A DNA stretch of 64,000 nucleotides from Caulobacter zeae (GTDB lineage Bacteria > Pseudomonadota > Alphaproteobacteria > Caulobacterales > Caulobacteraceae). Positions 8,784 through 16,917 of this stretch are shown in pieces; positions within the stretch are counted from its first letter, which is position 1, and each line of letters starts with the position of its first letter. The notes below the pieces were generated by a model. The model was given only the letters and a program-made list of their open reading frames with translations, searched no databases and was not told where the DNA came from. The position numbers were made by a program, and so were the translations under genes. The stretch spans positions 1 through 64,000 of the forward strand of contig NZ_PJRS01000031.1 in assembly GCF_002858925.1 (NCBI RefSeq), in the 5' to 3' direction.

Positions 8784-9119
8784 CGTAAGGCAGATTGCAT
8801 CGGAGAGGCCAAGAGGCCGGCGCCGGACGGAGCCCTCTCGCCGGGTCACCGTGCTGTTGCACTGCGGGGCGCCCGACGGTAAGGGAGTCCTGTCGAAAAA
8901 GGTGGACCGGACGTGGTGAGCCCCGGTCAGCTATCCAAGCGGTAGCGATATTCCAGCCCTGAGGGCCGCGGACCACGACAGAAGCGGACTTGCGCCGTTT
9001 TCTCGTCGAAGGCCCTGGAATGATCGACACTATCCCGGCCGATCGGTCCTGTGCGTCGCGAAAAAGCGGCCAGTCCTTTTCGTCGCCTTCGGCGACGTCG
9101 AGCGAAAGGATCGCACGCC
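8784..9119. other. 336-bp spacer before the monooxygenase
   Basis: No gene, tRNA or clear repeat was recognised. A small hairpin, CGTCGCCTTCGGCGACG, lies near 9083-9099, just upstream of the monooxygenase ribosome binding site (GAAAGGA). It could be a leader structure. Confidence 0.4.
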
Positions 9120-10706
9120 GTGCAGAACAATACCCCGAACAATACCCCGAACAATACCCAAGTCCTGATCGTCGGAGGGAGCCTCGTTGGCCTCTCCGCG
9201 GCGCTATTCCTCTCTTCCCGGGGCGTCAGTACAATCCTGGTCGAAAAGCACAGGGGCAGTTCGCCACATCCTCGCGCCATCGGTTTCACGGAACTGACGC
9301 TCGAGCATTACCGCGCCGTCGGGATCGCCGATCTCATCCCCCAGGCCCGCCCCGACATTCGCCTGCGGCGCGCCAAGGTCGAAAGCCTGACCGGCCGCTG
9401 GGGCGAGGAGACGCCCTGGACGCCCGGACAGGCCGAACCCGACAAGGGACAAGTCTCTCCCTGCACCGGGGCCGCGATCGCCCAAGATAGGCTTGAGCCC
9501 ATTCTGAGAGAGCAGGCCTTGCATCGCGGGGCCGACCTCAGGCTTGGCGTTGAGCTGCTGTCGTTCGCCGAGACCAAGAATGGCGTCGCCGCACAGCTGC
9601 GCTCCCGCGATACGTCCGAGATCTATGAGATCCGCGCAGACTACCTCATCGCGGCGGATGGCGCCGACAGCCCGATCCGCGAGCAGCTGGGGATAGGGCG
9701 TGAGGGCGTCGGATTCTTGCGAACGATCCGTAGCGTTCTTTTCCGTTGCGAGGCCGCCGAGCCCTACCTCGAGCGGGGCATCCAGCAGTTCGAGATTGAA
9801 CAGCCCGGCTTCCAGGCGTTCCTGACGCATTATCCCGATGGCCGTTGGGTGCTGATGTTCAGCGACGATGAGGAGCGGTCCGAGGACCAGCTGAGGTCCG
9901 CGATCCGGCGCGCCCTGGGCCAGGACCTACCCGTCGAGCTGATCACGACAGGGCGCTGGGAGATGGCTGGCCGGATCGCGCGCAGTTACAGCCGGGGGCG
10001 GGTCTTCCTGGCCGGCGACGCCGCCCACCAGCTCCCCCCGACCCGGGGCGGCTTCGGCGCAAACACCGGGATCGACGACGCCTACAATCTAGCCTGGAAA
10101 CTTGACCTTGTGCTTCGTGGCGTGGCGTCGCCCGCCTTGCTCGACACCTACAGCGCCGAGCGCCAGCCCATCGGCTGGCTGCGACATCAGCAAACCTTCG
10201 CAAGGCCAGACTATCGTCGCTGGGCCGGCGACCGGCTGGCGGGTGAGCCCCTCTACGGCGCGGAGGCGATGGAACTTGGCCAGCGAGTCAGCTCAAAGGC
10301 CGTCATCTCCACCGACGAGGGCCTTCCGCCCGCCGCGCATCCTGATGCTTGGGCCGGGCAGCCCGGCGTTCGGGCGCCTCACGTCTGGGTCAATGCCGAC
10401 GGCCGGCGCCTCTCCACGCTCGATCTCTTTGCTCAAGACTTCGTCCTGATGAGCCCGGACATCCGATGGATCAATGCGGGCCTCGCCGTGGCGCGCGAGC
10501 AGGGTGTCCCATTGCGTAGCATCGCCGTTGGCCAGCAAGTGTGCTTCCCAGAGGACCGCAGCTTCGAGGCGACCTTCACGGTCTCCCCGCAGGGCGCCTG
10601 CCTGGTCCGCCCTGACGGTGTCGTTGCGTGGCGCGCGTTCGGCTTGGATGCTGATCCGGCGCTTATCCTTTGCCGGTCGATGTCGCAGATTCTGGGCCGC
10701 AAGTAA
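9120..10706 (+). CDS. FAD-dependent aromatic-type monooxygenase
   Basis: A 528-residue flavoprotein hydroxylase of the PHBH/PheA/TetX superfamily. It has the N-terminal Rossmann motif VLIVGGSLVGLSAALFL, the DG motif YLIAADGADSPIR and the second FAD motif GRVFLAGDAAHQLPPTRGGFG followed by GIDDAYNLAWKLDLVL. The C-terminal thioredoxin-like tail ends in RPDGVVAWRAFG, as in MhpA-type hydroxylases. GTG at 9120 follows GAAAGGA. An unusual tandem repeat encodes NNTPNNTPNNT right after the start. Such enzymes hydroxylate aromatic or polyketide substrates with NAD(P)H and O2. It has no pathway neighbours, so the substrate is unknown. Confidence 0.9.
   Translation: MQNNTPNNTPNNTQVLIVGGSLVGLSAALFLSSRGVSTILVEKHRGSSPHPRAIGFTELTLEHYRAVGIADLIPQARPDIRLRRAKVESLTGRWGEETPWTPGQAEPDKGQVSPCTGAAIAQDRLEPILREQALHRGADLRLGVELLSFAETKNGVAAQLRSRDTSEIYEIRADYLIAADGADSPIREQLGIGREGVGFLRTIRSVLFRCEAAEPYLERGIQQFEIEQPGFQAFLTHYPDGRWVLMFSDDEERSEDQLRSAIRRALGQDLPVELITTGRWEMAGRIARSYSRGRVFLAGDAAHQLPPTRGGFGANTGIDDAYNLAWKLDLVLRGVASPALLDTYSAERQPIGWLRHQQTFARPDYRRWAGDRLAGEPLYGAEAMELGQRVSSKAVISTDEGLPPAAHPDAWAGQPGVRAPHVWVNADGRRLSTLDLFAQDFVLMSPDIRWINAGLAVAREQGVPLRSIAVGQQVCFPEDRSFEATFTVSPQGACLVRPDGVVAWRAFGLDADPALILCRSMSQILGRK
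9126..9159 (+). repeat. 12-bp tandem repeat inside the monooxygenase
   Basis: The unit AACAATACCCCG occurs twice in full and once as a partial copy, directly after the GTG start. It encodes Asn-Asn-Thr-Pro units ahead of the Rossmann fold. The unit is a multiple of three, so copy-number change keeps the frame. Confidence 0.85.
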
Positions 10707-10789
10707 GGCGTAACCCGATCTGCCGATGAGGCTTCGCGCCGGCGAGCGCGGCTAGTGCGACGGCGTTCAATGAGCGGCGTCGCACGCCC

Positions 10790-11357
10790 TCCTACCGGGC
10801 CAGCCAGCGCATCGCCCCGTCGGCCACTGCTTGCAGGGCCAAGCGTGCGTGTGGCCAGCCAATGGCGGAAGGCGTGGGTCTTGATTTTGATCGGAGAACC
10901 GTCGGCATTCGTTATGCCAAGCCGGCTGAACATCGACGACACGCCATGTTCTGCACGTCCCCCCAAAGCGTTACTGATAAGCCACGCCAAGTAGGCTCGT
11001 ATCGCCCGCAGACGGTTCGCGCTTGTCTGCCGAGACAACCGCTGGGGAATGGACCGTCGTTTGCCGTAGTGGCGATGCCGCAAAGTCGAAGAAACAAGTC
11101 CGTCGAGCTCCGCAAAGGAAAGAAGCTCGCCGGTTCGGACGCGGTCGGCAAGGTCGACGCGACGGCTCGAAGAAATCTAGCAAGACCTGAAGACCGACAG
11201 GGTGCTGCTGCACCGTGTTGGCAGCGCGGCCGCGCAGGCGGCTTACGGCGTATACCAGCGGATCAAATAGCGGCTGCTGTCTAGAGCGATCGAGAAGGAC
11301 GGGAAGCCGCTCTCCGCCCTTTAGCACAAGCACTCGAATGGTCGTTGAGCCGTCCAT
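10790..11357 (-). pseudogene. Tyrosine recombinase/integrase remnant
   Basis: Integrase pieces lie in order on the minus strand but in different frames. The N-terminus (from ATG at 11357) reads GGERLPVLLDRSRQQPLFDP then RLRGRAANTVQQHPVGLQVLLDFF. Near 11155-11165 the frame changes and continues DLADRVRTGELLSFAELDGL then TSANRLRAIRAYLAWLISN. After a gap comes the C-terminal recombinase box NADGSPIKIKTHAFRHWLAT (His-x-x-Arg motif), which soon loses its frame. The central catalytic region and the terminal tyrosine are missing. Intact relatives are several hundred residues longer. It is dead mobile-element machinery next to ssb. Base composition is less GC-rich than the neighbours. Confidence 0.82.
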
Positions 11358-11422
11358 TTACGGTCAATCCTGGTGAGCTTTATCCACGCTAGCTCGACCG
11401 AATTGAATTGGGCAGATGCAAT

Positions 11423-11457
11423 AAAAAAGTGACCGATTCCAAAAGGAACCGGCCACT
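11423..11457 (-). terminator. Rho-independent terminator of ssb
   Basis: On the minus strand AGTGGCCGGTTCC-TTTT-GGAATCGGTCACT forms a 13-bp stem with two G-U pairs, followed by a run of six T. It lies 28 bp after the ssb stop. Confidence 0.88.
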
Positions 11458-11484
11458 TGTTTACGACTTAACGCCAGAGAGCAA

Positions 11485-12018
11485 TTAGAAGGGGATTTCG
11501 TCGTCCAGGTCGGCCGAAAAGCTTTCGCGCGGACCGCTGGGCTGGCTGCGCGGAGCGCCGCCGCCGAAGTTGCCGCCGCCTTGGCCGCCGCCGTAGCCGC
11601 CACCGCCGCCGCCCTGGCCGTAGCCGTCGTCATAGCCGCCGCCCGACGAGGCGCCGGCGCCGTCGCCGCGGCCGCCCAGCATGGTCAACTCGCCGCGGAA
11701 CTTCTGCAGCACGATCTCGGTCGAGTACTTTTCCTGGCCCTGCTGGTCGGTCCACTTGCGGGTCTGGATGGCGCCCTCGATGTAGACGGTCGAGCCCTTG
11801 CGCAGGTAGCTCTCGGCCACCTTCACCAGGTTGTCGTTGAAGATCACGACCCGGTGCCACTCGGTCTTTTCCTTGCGCTCGCCGCTGGAGCGGTCGCGCC
11901 AGGTCTCGGAAGTGGCGATGCGCAGGTTGGCGACGCGGTCGCCCGAGTTGAGGGTGCGGATTTCGGGGTCGGCCCCGAGGTTGCCGACGAGGATGACCTT
12001 GTTGACGCTGCCAGCCAT
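11485..12018 (-). CDS. ssb: Single-stranded DNA-binding protein
   Basis: A 177-residue SSB. The OB fold (about 4-110) begins [17 protein letters not shown] and contains [19 protein letters not shown] and [16 protein letters not shown] glycine-rich flexible linker (about 112-165) follows, ending in the acidic tip DDEIPF that docks repair and replication partners. It coats single-stranded DNA as a tetramer in replication, recombination and SOS signalling. A perfect GAAC-N7-GAAC SOS box lies about 90 bp upstream of the start, and a strong terminator follows the gene. Normal length and complete. Confidence 0.98.
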   Translation of the reverse strand: MAGSVNKVILVGNLGADPEIRTLNSGDRVANLRIATSETWRDRSSGERKEKTEWHRVVIFNDNLVKVAESYLRKGSTVYIEGAIQTRKWTDQQGQEKYSTEIVLQKFRGELTMLGGRGDGAGASSGGGYDDGYGQGGGGGGYGGGQGGGNFGGGAPRSQPSGPRESFSADLDDEIPF

Positions 12019-12108
12019 TGGCTATGCCCTGCTCTCGCCCGGCGACCCAACGCGCCGGAATCTCGAAGCCAGGACGTTAACGACTCAGCAAGCTCAAAAT
12101 CAAGCTTT

Positions 12109-12123
12109 GTTCCCCGAACGTTC
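12109..12123. promoter_or_regulatory. LexA (SOS) box upstream of ssb
   Basis: GTTCCCCGAACGTTC is an exact GTTC-N7-GTTC, the alphaproteobacterial LexA operator (read on the minus strand as GAAC-N7-GAAC). It lies about 90 bp upstream of the ssb ATG. The last GTTC also forms GTTC-N4-GAAC with the next bases. Confidence 0.78.
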
Positions 12124-12174
12124 CTGTGAACGGAGGGCGGTTATCCACCGCCCTCTCCTGCTCGTCCGAAGGTT

Positions 12175-12564
12175 TCAGCGCGCCGGCAGCGCCCCTGGGA
12201 CGGCGAGGCGGCCGTCGCCCGTGCGGACCAGCGACATGAACCGGGCGCCTTCATAGCTGTCGCCCAGATAGATGCCTTCCTTCTCCACGAAGATGAACTT
12301 GCCCTGGTAGGAGCCGGTCAGTCGTTCCCGGCGCAGGCCCATGCGCATGAAGCGGATGCGCATGCCCTCCAGCGTGGCCGCGCAGGTCTCCATGTTCGGC
12401 ACGTTGCGCTCGACCGGGTTGAACTGCAGCGTGCCGTCCTTCTTCTCGATGACGTGGTTGCAGACGCCCTGGTCGAAGGGCGCCTTCGTCTGCTTGACGC
12501 AGCCCGACAGGCCGATGGCGGCGGCGCCGAGGGCCAGGACGGCGGCGATGGAGGAAACGCGCAT
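12175..12564 (-). CDS. Small lipoprotein of unknown function
   Basis: A 129-residue lipoprotein. The signal peptide MRVSSIAAVLALGAAAIGLS ends at lipobox LSGC (Cys22). The mature part contains VCNHVIEKKDGTLQFNPVER and two more cysteines (Cys35, Cys61) that could form a disulfide. AAGGAGT precedes the ATG. It lies 17 bp downstream of the membrane-anchored protein gene on the same strand, so the two are probably co-transcribed. I do not recognise a characterised family; it looks like a conserved Caulobacterales envelope protein. Confidence 0.82.
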   Translation of the reverse strand: MRVSSIAAVLALGAAAIGLSGCVKQTKAPFDQGVCNHVIEKKDGTLQFNPVERNVPNMETCAATLEGMRIRFMRMGLRRERLTGSYQGKFIFVEKEGIYLGDSYEGARFMSLVRTGDGRLAVPGALPAR

Positions 12565-12581
12565 CAAGTGACTCCTTCGGC

Positions 12582-13259
12582 TCAGCCGACGCTGGGAATG
12601 GCGCAGTTGGCGGCCTGCTCGACCACCAGGTGGAACGAGCGGTTGTCGGACGAGGCTTCGACGCGGCCCGGCAGCAGGCGCAGCGTCTCGTCGCCCCAGC
12701 GGCCGTAGGTGGCGCCGCCCGGGCGCTCGCACTTGCCGGCGAACAGCTGCTGGATGCAGGCGTTCTGGGTGATCTCGCCCGGCAGCTTGTTCCACTGGCC
12801 GCCCGAATAGCGCTGGCAGACGCCCAGCGGCGCGGTGGCTACGGCGGGTCCAGTCGGCGTGGAGGTCGGCGCGGTGGCGACCGGCGCGGTGACGGTCGGC
12901 GGCGGCAGCGGCGTCAGCACCGTGCCGGCCTGGTCGGCCGCGGCCAGGGCCCCGGTCTCGTCGACGCCGACGTCGAGGGCGCCGGTGGCCACGCCGTTCT
13001 TCTTGGCGCATTCGGCCAGGGTGGTCTCGCCGACGAACTGGCCGCCGACGAAGCAGCGCAGCGGGCGGGCCGGATCATTGAGCTTGGTGTCGTCGGGGCG
13101 TCCCGTCTCGACGATCAGGCCGGCGCGCGAGGCCGGCGGTTCCTCGGCCGGCTTGCGGTCCTTGCCGCCCATCAGCGCGAAGGCCACGCCGAGGCCGGCG
13201 ATCACGGCCAGGGCCGCTCCGCCGCCCAGCAGCACGCGTCGGTCTTTGAGAAGTTCCAT
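12582..13259 (-). CDS. Membrane-anchored periplasmic protein, unknown
   Basis: A 225-residue protein with one N-terminal membrane helix (VLLGGGAALAVIAGLGVAFALM) after a short basic cytoplasmic start. It has a Pro/Ala/Thr-rich linker (about 110-145) between two cysteine-containing segments, RCFVGGQFVGETTLAECAKK and VCQRYSGGQWNKLPGEITQN. Repeated Cys pairs suggest a disulfide-bonded periplasmic domain. It is upstream of, and probably co-transcribed with, the small lipoprotein. No known function recognised. Confidence 0.78.
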   Translation of the reverse strand: MELLKDRRVLLGGGAALAVIAGLGVAFALMGGKDRKPAEEPPASRAGLIVETGRPDDTKLNDPARPLRCFVGGQFVGETTLAECAKKNGVATGALDVGVDETGALAAADQAGTVLTPLPPPTVTAPVATAPTSTPTGPAVATAPLGVCQRYSGGQWNKLPGEITQNACIQQLFAGKCERPGGATYGRWGDETLRLLPGRVEASSDNRSFHLVVEQAANCAIPSVG

Positions 13260-13325
13260 GCCCCCTGGCTACGACGCGTTGGTGACGGTTTCAAGCGTCG
13301 CCGCGCCGTAGGGCGCTTACAATTG

Positions 13326-16163
13326 TCAACCGCCGGTCAGGCGGTCGAGCGCGGCCTGGTAGTTGGCGATCTGGTTGGTCAGATAGGCGGGCGCCGTGCC
13401 GGTGGTGTTGCTCTTAGTCGAGGACGTGTCGACCTTCACCCCGTTGGCGATGTCGGCCATCTCGCGATAGGCGTTGCGGATCGCCGCCGTGGCCGACTTC
13501 AGGAGGTCGGCGGTGGTGGCCCGCGACTCGGCGTCGGCCAGGCTCATGTCGAGATTGAGCTTGAGGCCGTAGACCGGCCCCTTGCCGTCGGCCGAGACGG
13601 TGCGACCGCTCTCGGTCTTGGTGTTGCGCACCACGCCCGCGGCCAGGCCCAGCGCGTCCAGGACGTCGCTGTCGCCCTTGCCCGGCAGGATCTCGACCGT
13701 CGAGGTCTTGAAGGCCGGCGTGATGCTCAGCTTGCGCATGTTGCCGTCGCTGCTGATCGACACCTTGGCCGCGCTGCCCGAGGCGCGACGGATCTTGTCG
13801 GCCAGGGTCTCGAGCGTGTCGTTGGCGCTGATGGTGATGGTCGTCAGCGGACCGCGCTCGCGCGTGCGGATCTGGAAGGTGTCGCCCGGCCGGGCCGAGG
13901 TCGCCGAGACGATCTTGTCCGACTGGGTGAAGTTCATCGCCCCGCGCGGCAGGCCGAAGACGTCCAGCGCGCTGGAGCCGGAGGCGTCGACGGCGATCGA
14001 GGTCGGGGTGGCGTAGCCGTCCTTGCCGGTCAGGCGCTGCTCCCAGGTGGCCGCGCCGGTGTCCATGTCGATCTGCGCGACATAGCCGTCCTTGGTGCCG
14101 ACCGTGGGCAGGCCCGCCAGATCCTTGCCGGCCGCGCCGACCAGCCAGACCTGGCCGCTCGAGACGGCCATGCCCGTCACCGTGTCGTCGCCGGTCCCGC
14201 CGTAGTAGGCCATCGTGTCGTCGGCGGTGTCGGTCAGGTCGAGCGAGATGCGGGCCACGAAGCCGTCCGAACCGCCCGAAGCGGCCGAGGTGACATTGCC
14301 CACCGACAGTTCGCCGTTGGTGGTGTAGCCGCCGATATAGAGCTGGCCGTTGTCGATGCTGATGCCGGCGATGTCGCCGCCCTTCAGCGTGCCCAGATCA
14401 CGCACCGCGCCGACGTTCATGGTGGCGGCCTTGGTGTAGGTCACCGCCTTGGTCTCATAGATGCCGGCCGAGTTCAGCGACGTGCGGTTTTCGGTGACCA
14501 CGGTGGTGGCGACGTCGAAGCTGCGCAGCTTGGCCTGGCTGCCTTCCTTGCTGGCGACGATAACCTTGCCGCCGTCGACGACGATGCCCGACACCGTGTC
14601 GTTCTCGGCGCTGCCGAAATGGGTGGTGAACAGCGCCTTGGGCGTGCCGGCGATATCGGTGGCGAACCCGGTCAGGTAGTTGTCGTAGCCGCCCTTCGAG
14701 GCCCAGCCCGTGGCGCCGGGCAGGTCCGACTTGGTGCGGCCCGCCACATAGACCACGCCATCCTCGCCGAAGGCCACAGCCGTGGCCTCGTCTTCCAGCA
14801 GGCCGCCGCGGCGGACGGTCCAGGCCTCGTCGCCATTGGCGTCGTACAGCGACACGAAACTGTCGGTGACCGTGCCGTTGCTGTCGGAATTGATCGGACC
14901 GGTGGTGGCGCCGTTCAGCGTGCCGGCCACCGAACCGGCGATGGCCACCTTGCCGTCGTCCGAGACCGCGATCGAGTAGCCCGTGGCGGTGTCGGCCGCG
15001 CCCAGGCTGCGCGCATAGAGCAGCTTGCCGGCCGAGTCGTACTTCAGCAGGGCGACGTCCTGGTCGCCCTTGATCGTCTGGCTTTCGACGCTCTTTTCGA
15101 CGTCGGCCAGCACGTAGATCGAGCCGTCGGGACCTGTGACGGTCTTGTGGACCTTGGCGACCGTGCCTTCCAGCGTGTCGGAGAACACCTTGGCGCCGGC
15201 CGTGCCCGCGCTGGAGCCGGTGCCGTACTTGGTCAGGGTGTTCTCGATGACCGCGTCGTCGGTCTTGGTGTCCTTGTCGGGGTCGGGGTTGCCGGCCTCG
15301 GTGGTGATGTAGACGGCCGGTTTGGGCGCGGGGGCCGTGAAACTCAGCTTCTCGATGGAGTCGCCGCGGATGCGCAGGGCGAAGTCGTCGCCGGTGGCTG
15401 GCAGCTTCACCGTCTGGCCGTTGACCGTGGCGGTGCGCTCCACGCCGGCTGTGCGCTCGACGGCGAAGGTGGTGTTGTAGCCGGCGGCCTGGAGCTTGCC
15501 GTTGAAGAAGCTGACCACGTTGGACATGGTCCGCGGCGTCGAGCCCATCTCGGCCAGGTCCATGGTCAGGTTCTGGGTCTCGCCGAACTTGGTGACCGAC
15601 ATCGTGAACTTCTGGTCGCCCTTGAAGGCGGGGACCTCGTCGTCCATCTGGCCGCTGTAGAGCGTGTTGGTGACGTAGCCGTAGACGTTCTTGGGCACGC
15701 CGACCTTGGACTTGTCCTGGGTCATGGCCGCGCCGGTGGTCAGGCGCATGCCTTCGGTGTTGGTGCTCTGGACGTAGTTGGTGAGCTCCGTCAGCCCCTT
15801 GGTCAGCGCCGTCTGCAGGCGCTTGATCTCGCTGTCAGAGACGTTCTTCTCGCTGGCGCGATTGGCGATGGCAGTCAGGGTGTTCAGGGCCTGATAGGCC
15901 GAGAACAGCTTCTTGTAGTCGCCCTTGATGCCCGGGGCTGCGGCCTCGGCGGCGCCTTCGTCGACGAACTTGCGGCCGTTCAGCGCGGCCTTCACCAGGT
16001 CGCTGGGCTCGGTGGTCACCGTGGTCCACGGCGCGGCCGGAATGCCCTGCTTGGCGGTGGAGGTCGAGCTCGTCGTGCCCGACGACAGCGCGGACGCGGC
16101 CGTGCCCACACCAAGCTTGGCCTGGTAGTAGCTCAGCAGCGAACTGGTGTCGAAAGTGATCAC
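13326..16163 (-). CDS. flaEY: Flagellin-locus regulatory protein FlaEY
   Basis: A 945-residue protein matching in position and size the Caulobacter FlaEY protein, reported to act in trans on flagellin and chemotaxis gene expression. Visible parts are an N-terminal helical region (about 1-250) and a middle region (about 330-740) of propeller-like repeats (GYSIAVSDDGKVAIAGSVAG, EATAVAFGEDGVVYVAGRTK, DTVTGMAVSSGQVWLVGAAG). A segment at about 770-850 with TITISANDTLETLADKIRRA resembles the flagellin/FliD hook-IN motif, and a final helical region follows. GTG at 16163 follows GGAAG; GTG at 16175 is an alternative. The domain make-up suggests a filament- or cap-associated structural role, so the regulatory label may be indirect. 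Confidence 0.82.
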   Translation of the reverse strand: MITFDTSSLLSYYQAKLGVGTAASALSSGTTSSTSTAKQGIPAAPWTTVTTEPSDLVKAALNGRKFVDEGAAEAAAPGIKGDYKKLFSAYQALNTLTAIANRASEKNVSDSEIKRLQTALTKGLTELTNYVQSTNTEGMRLTTGAAMTQDKSKVGVPKNVYGYVTNTLYSGQMDDEVPAFKGDQKFTMSVTKFGETQNLTMDLAEMGSTPRTMSNVVSFFNGKLQAAGYNTTFAVERTAGVERTATVNGQTVKLPATGDDFALRIRGDSIEKLSFTAPAPKPAVYITTEAGNPDPDKDTKTDDAVIENTLTKYGTGSSAGTAGAKVFSDTLEGTVAKVHKTVTGPDGSIYVLADVEKSVESQTIKGDQDVALLKYDSAGKLLYARSLGAADTATGYSIAVSDDGKVAIAGSVAGTLNGATTGPINSDSNGTVTDSFVSLYDANGDEAWTVRRGGLLEDEATAVAFGEDGVVYVAGRTKSDLPGATGWASKGGYDNYLTGFATDIAGTPKALFTTHFGSAENDTVSGIVVDGGKVIVASKEGSQAKLRSFDVATTVVTENRTSLNSAGIYETKAVTYTKAATMNVGAVRDLGTLKGGDIAGISIDNGQLYIGGYTTNGELSVGNVTSAASGGSDGFVARISLDLTDTADDTMAYYGGTGDDTVTGMAVSSGQVWLVGAAGKDLAGLPTVGTKDGYVAQIDMDTGAATWEQRLTGKDGYATPTSIAVDASGSSALDVFGLPRGAMNFTQSDKIVSATSARPGDTFQIRTRERGPLTTITISANDTLETLADKIRRASGSAAKVSISSDGNMRKLSITPAFKTSTVEILPGKGDSDVLDALGLAAGVVRNTKTESGRTVSADGKGPVYGLKLNLDMSLADAESRATTADLLKSATAAIRNAYREMADIANGVKVDTSSTKSNTTGTAPAYLTNQIANYQAALDRLTGG

Positions 16164-16253
16164 GACCGCTTCCACAGAAGGCGCAATGCGCCACTCATCG
16201 CAATCTTCGGTTACGAACGCTGACGTTTCGTTAAGACGTGTGAATTGTTCGGA

Positions 16254-16808
16254 TCAGGCCGCGATCAGGTGGGCGTCGCTCAGGGCCCGGCGAGCCTCCT
16301 CGCGCAGCTCGGCCCACTCCTCGGCCAGGATGCCCAGCAGCACTACGTCGCGCGGCTCGCCGTTCTTGAGCACGTGGCCGCGCAGATAGCCCTCGCGGCG
16401 GAAGCCCGAGGCCGACTGCGCCTTGAGCGCGGCGTCGTTGTCGGCCATCACCTCGGCGAACACCTTGTGCAGGCCAAGCTCGCCGAAGGCCCGGTCCAGG
16501 CCCAGCACCTGGGCCGCCCGCCCTACCCCGCGACGACGCGCGTCGGTCGCGCCGACGAACCAGTTCCAGCCCGCACGGCGATGATGCGACTGAAGCCCCG
16601 TCAGGGTCAGCAGGCCGGCCGGCGCGCCGGCGCGCGCGATCATCCAGCCCTGCATGTCGGGATCCTTGCGCAGGCCGTCGAACCAGGCGGCGTGCGCCTC
16701 CCGGCTGGGAAACGCCGCGTCCGACATCCAGCGGTCGACCTCGGGCTCGGCGCGCCACTGGAACAGCACCGCCTCGTCCTCGTCTCTCAAATCCCGCAGT
16801 TCGATCAT
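16254..16808 (-). CDS. flmH: GNAT acetyltransferase FlmH, flagellin modification
   Basis: A 184-residue GNAT-fold N-acetyltransferase. IELRDLRDEDEAVLFQWRAE begins the fold. VGATDARRRGVGRAAQVLGL is the acetyl-CoA pyrophosphate loop, and KVFAEVMADNDAALKAQSASGFRREGY is motif B with the neighbouring strand. The family includes PseH, which acetylates a UDP-amino sugar during pseudaminic acid synthesis for flagellin glycosylation. Its place between flaEY and the flagellins matches Caulobacter flmH. ATG at 16808 has AAGAGGA upstream and keeps the family start; an upstream reading to 16850 runs into the terminator region. Confidence 0.85.
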   Translation of the reverse strand: MIELRDLRDEDEAVLFQWRAEPEVDRWMSDAAFPSREAHAAWFDGLRKDPDMQGWMIARAGAPAGLLTLTGLQSHHRRAGWNWFVGATDARRRGVGRAAQVLGLDRAFGELGLHKVFAEVMADNDAALKAQSASGFRREGYLRGHVLKNGEPRDVVLLGILAEEWAELREEARRALSDAHLIAA

Positions 16809-16855
16809 GCGAAGCGAATCCTCTTGCGCTGCGAGAGACAGAGTAACCACGCAAG

Positions 16856-16885
16856 AAACGCCGGCCTAGGGAAAGACCGGCGTTT
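16856..16885 (-). terminator. Terminator after the first flagellin gene
   Basis: AAACGCCGG and CCGGCGTTT form a perfect 9-bp stem about 33 bp downstream of the flagellin stop. The T-run is short, and symmetry means it could act in both directions. Confidence 0.7.
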
Positions 16886-16917
16886 CGTATGACAATTACG
16901 TTGCGGCAGGCGCCGCG

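Noticed and set aside
12630..16223. A plus-strand open frame of about 1197 codons opposite flaEY and its neighbour
   Set aside because: Its translation is repetitive Gly/Arg/Asp/Val-rich text typical of the antisense of high-GC genes, has no domain and no start signal, and spans two real genes on the other strand.
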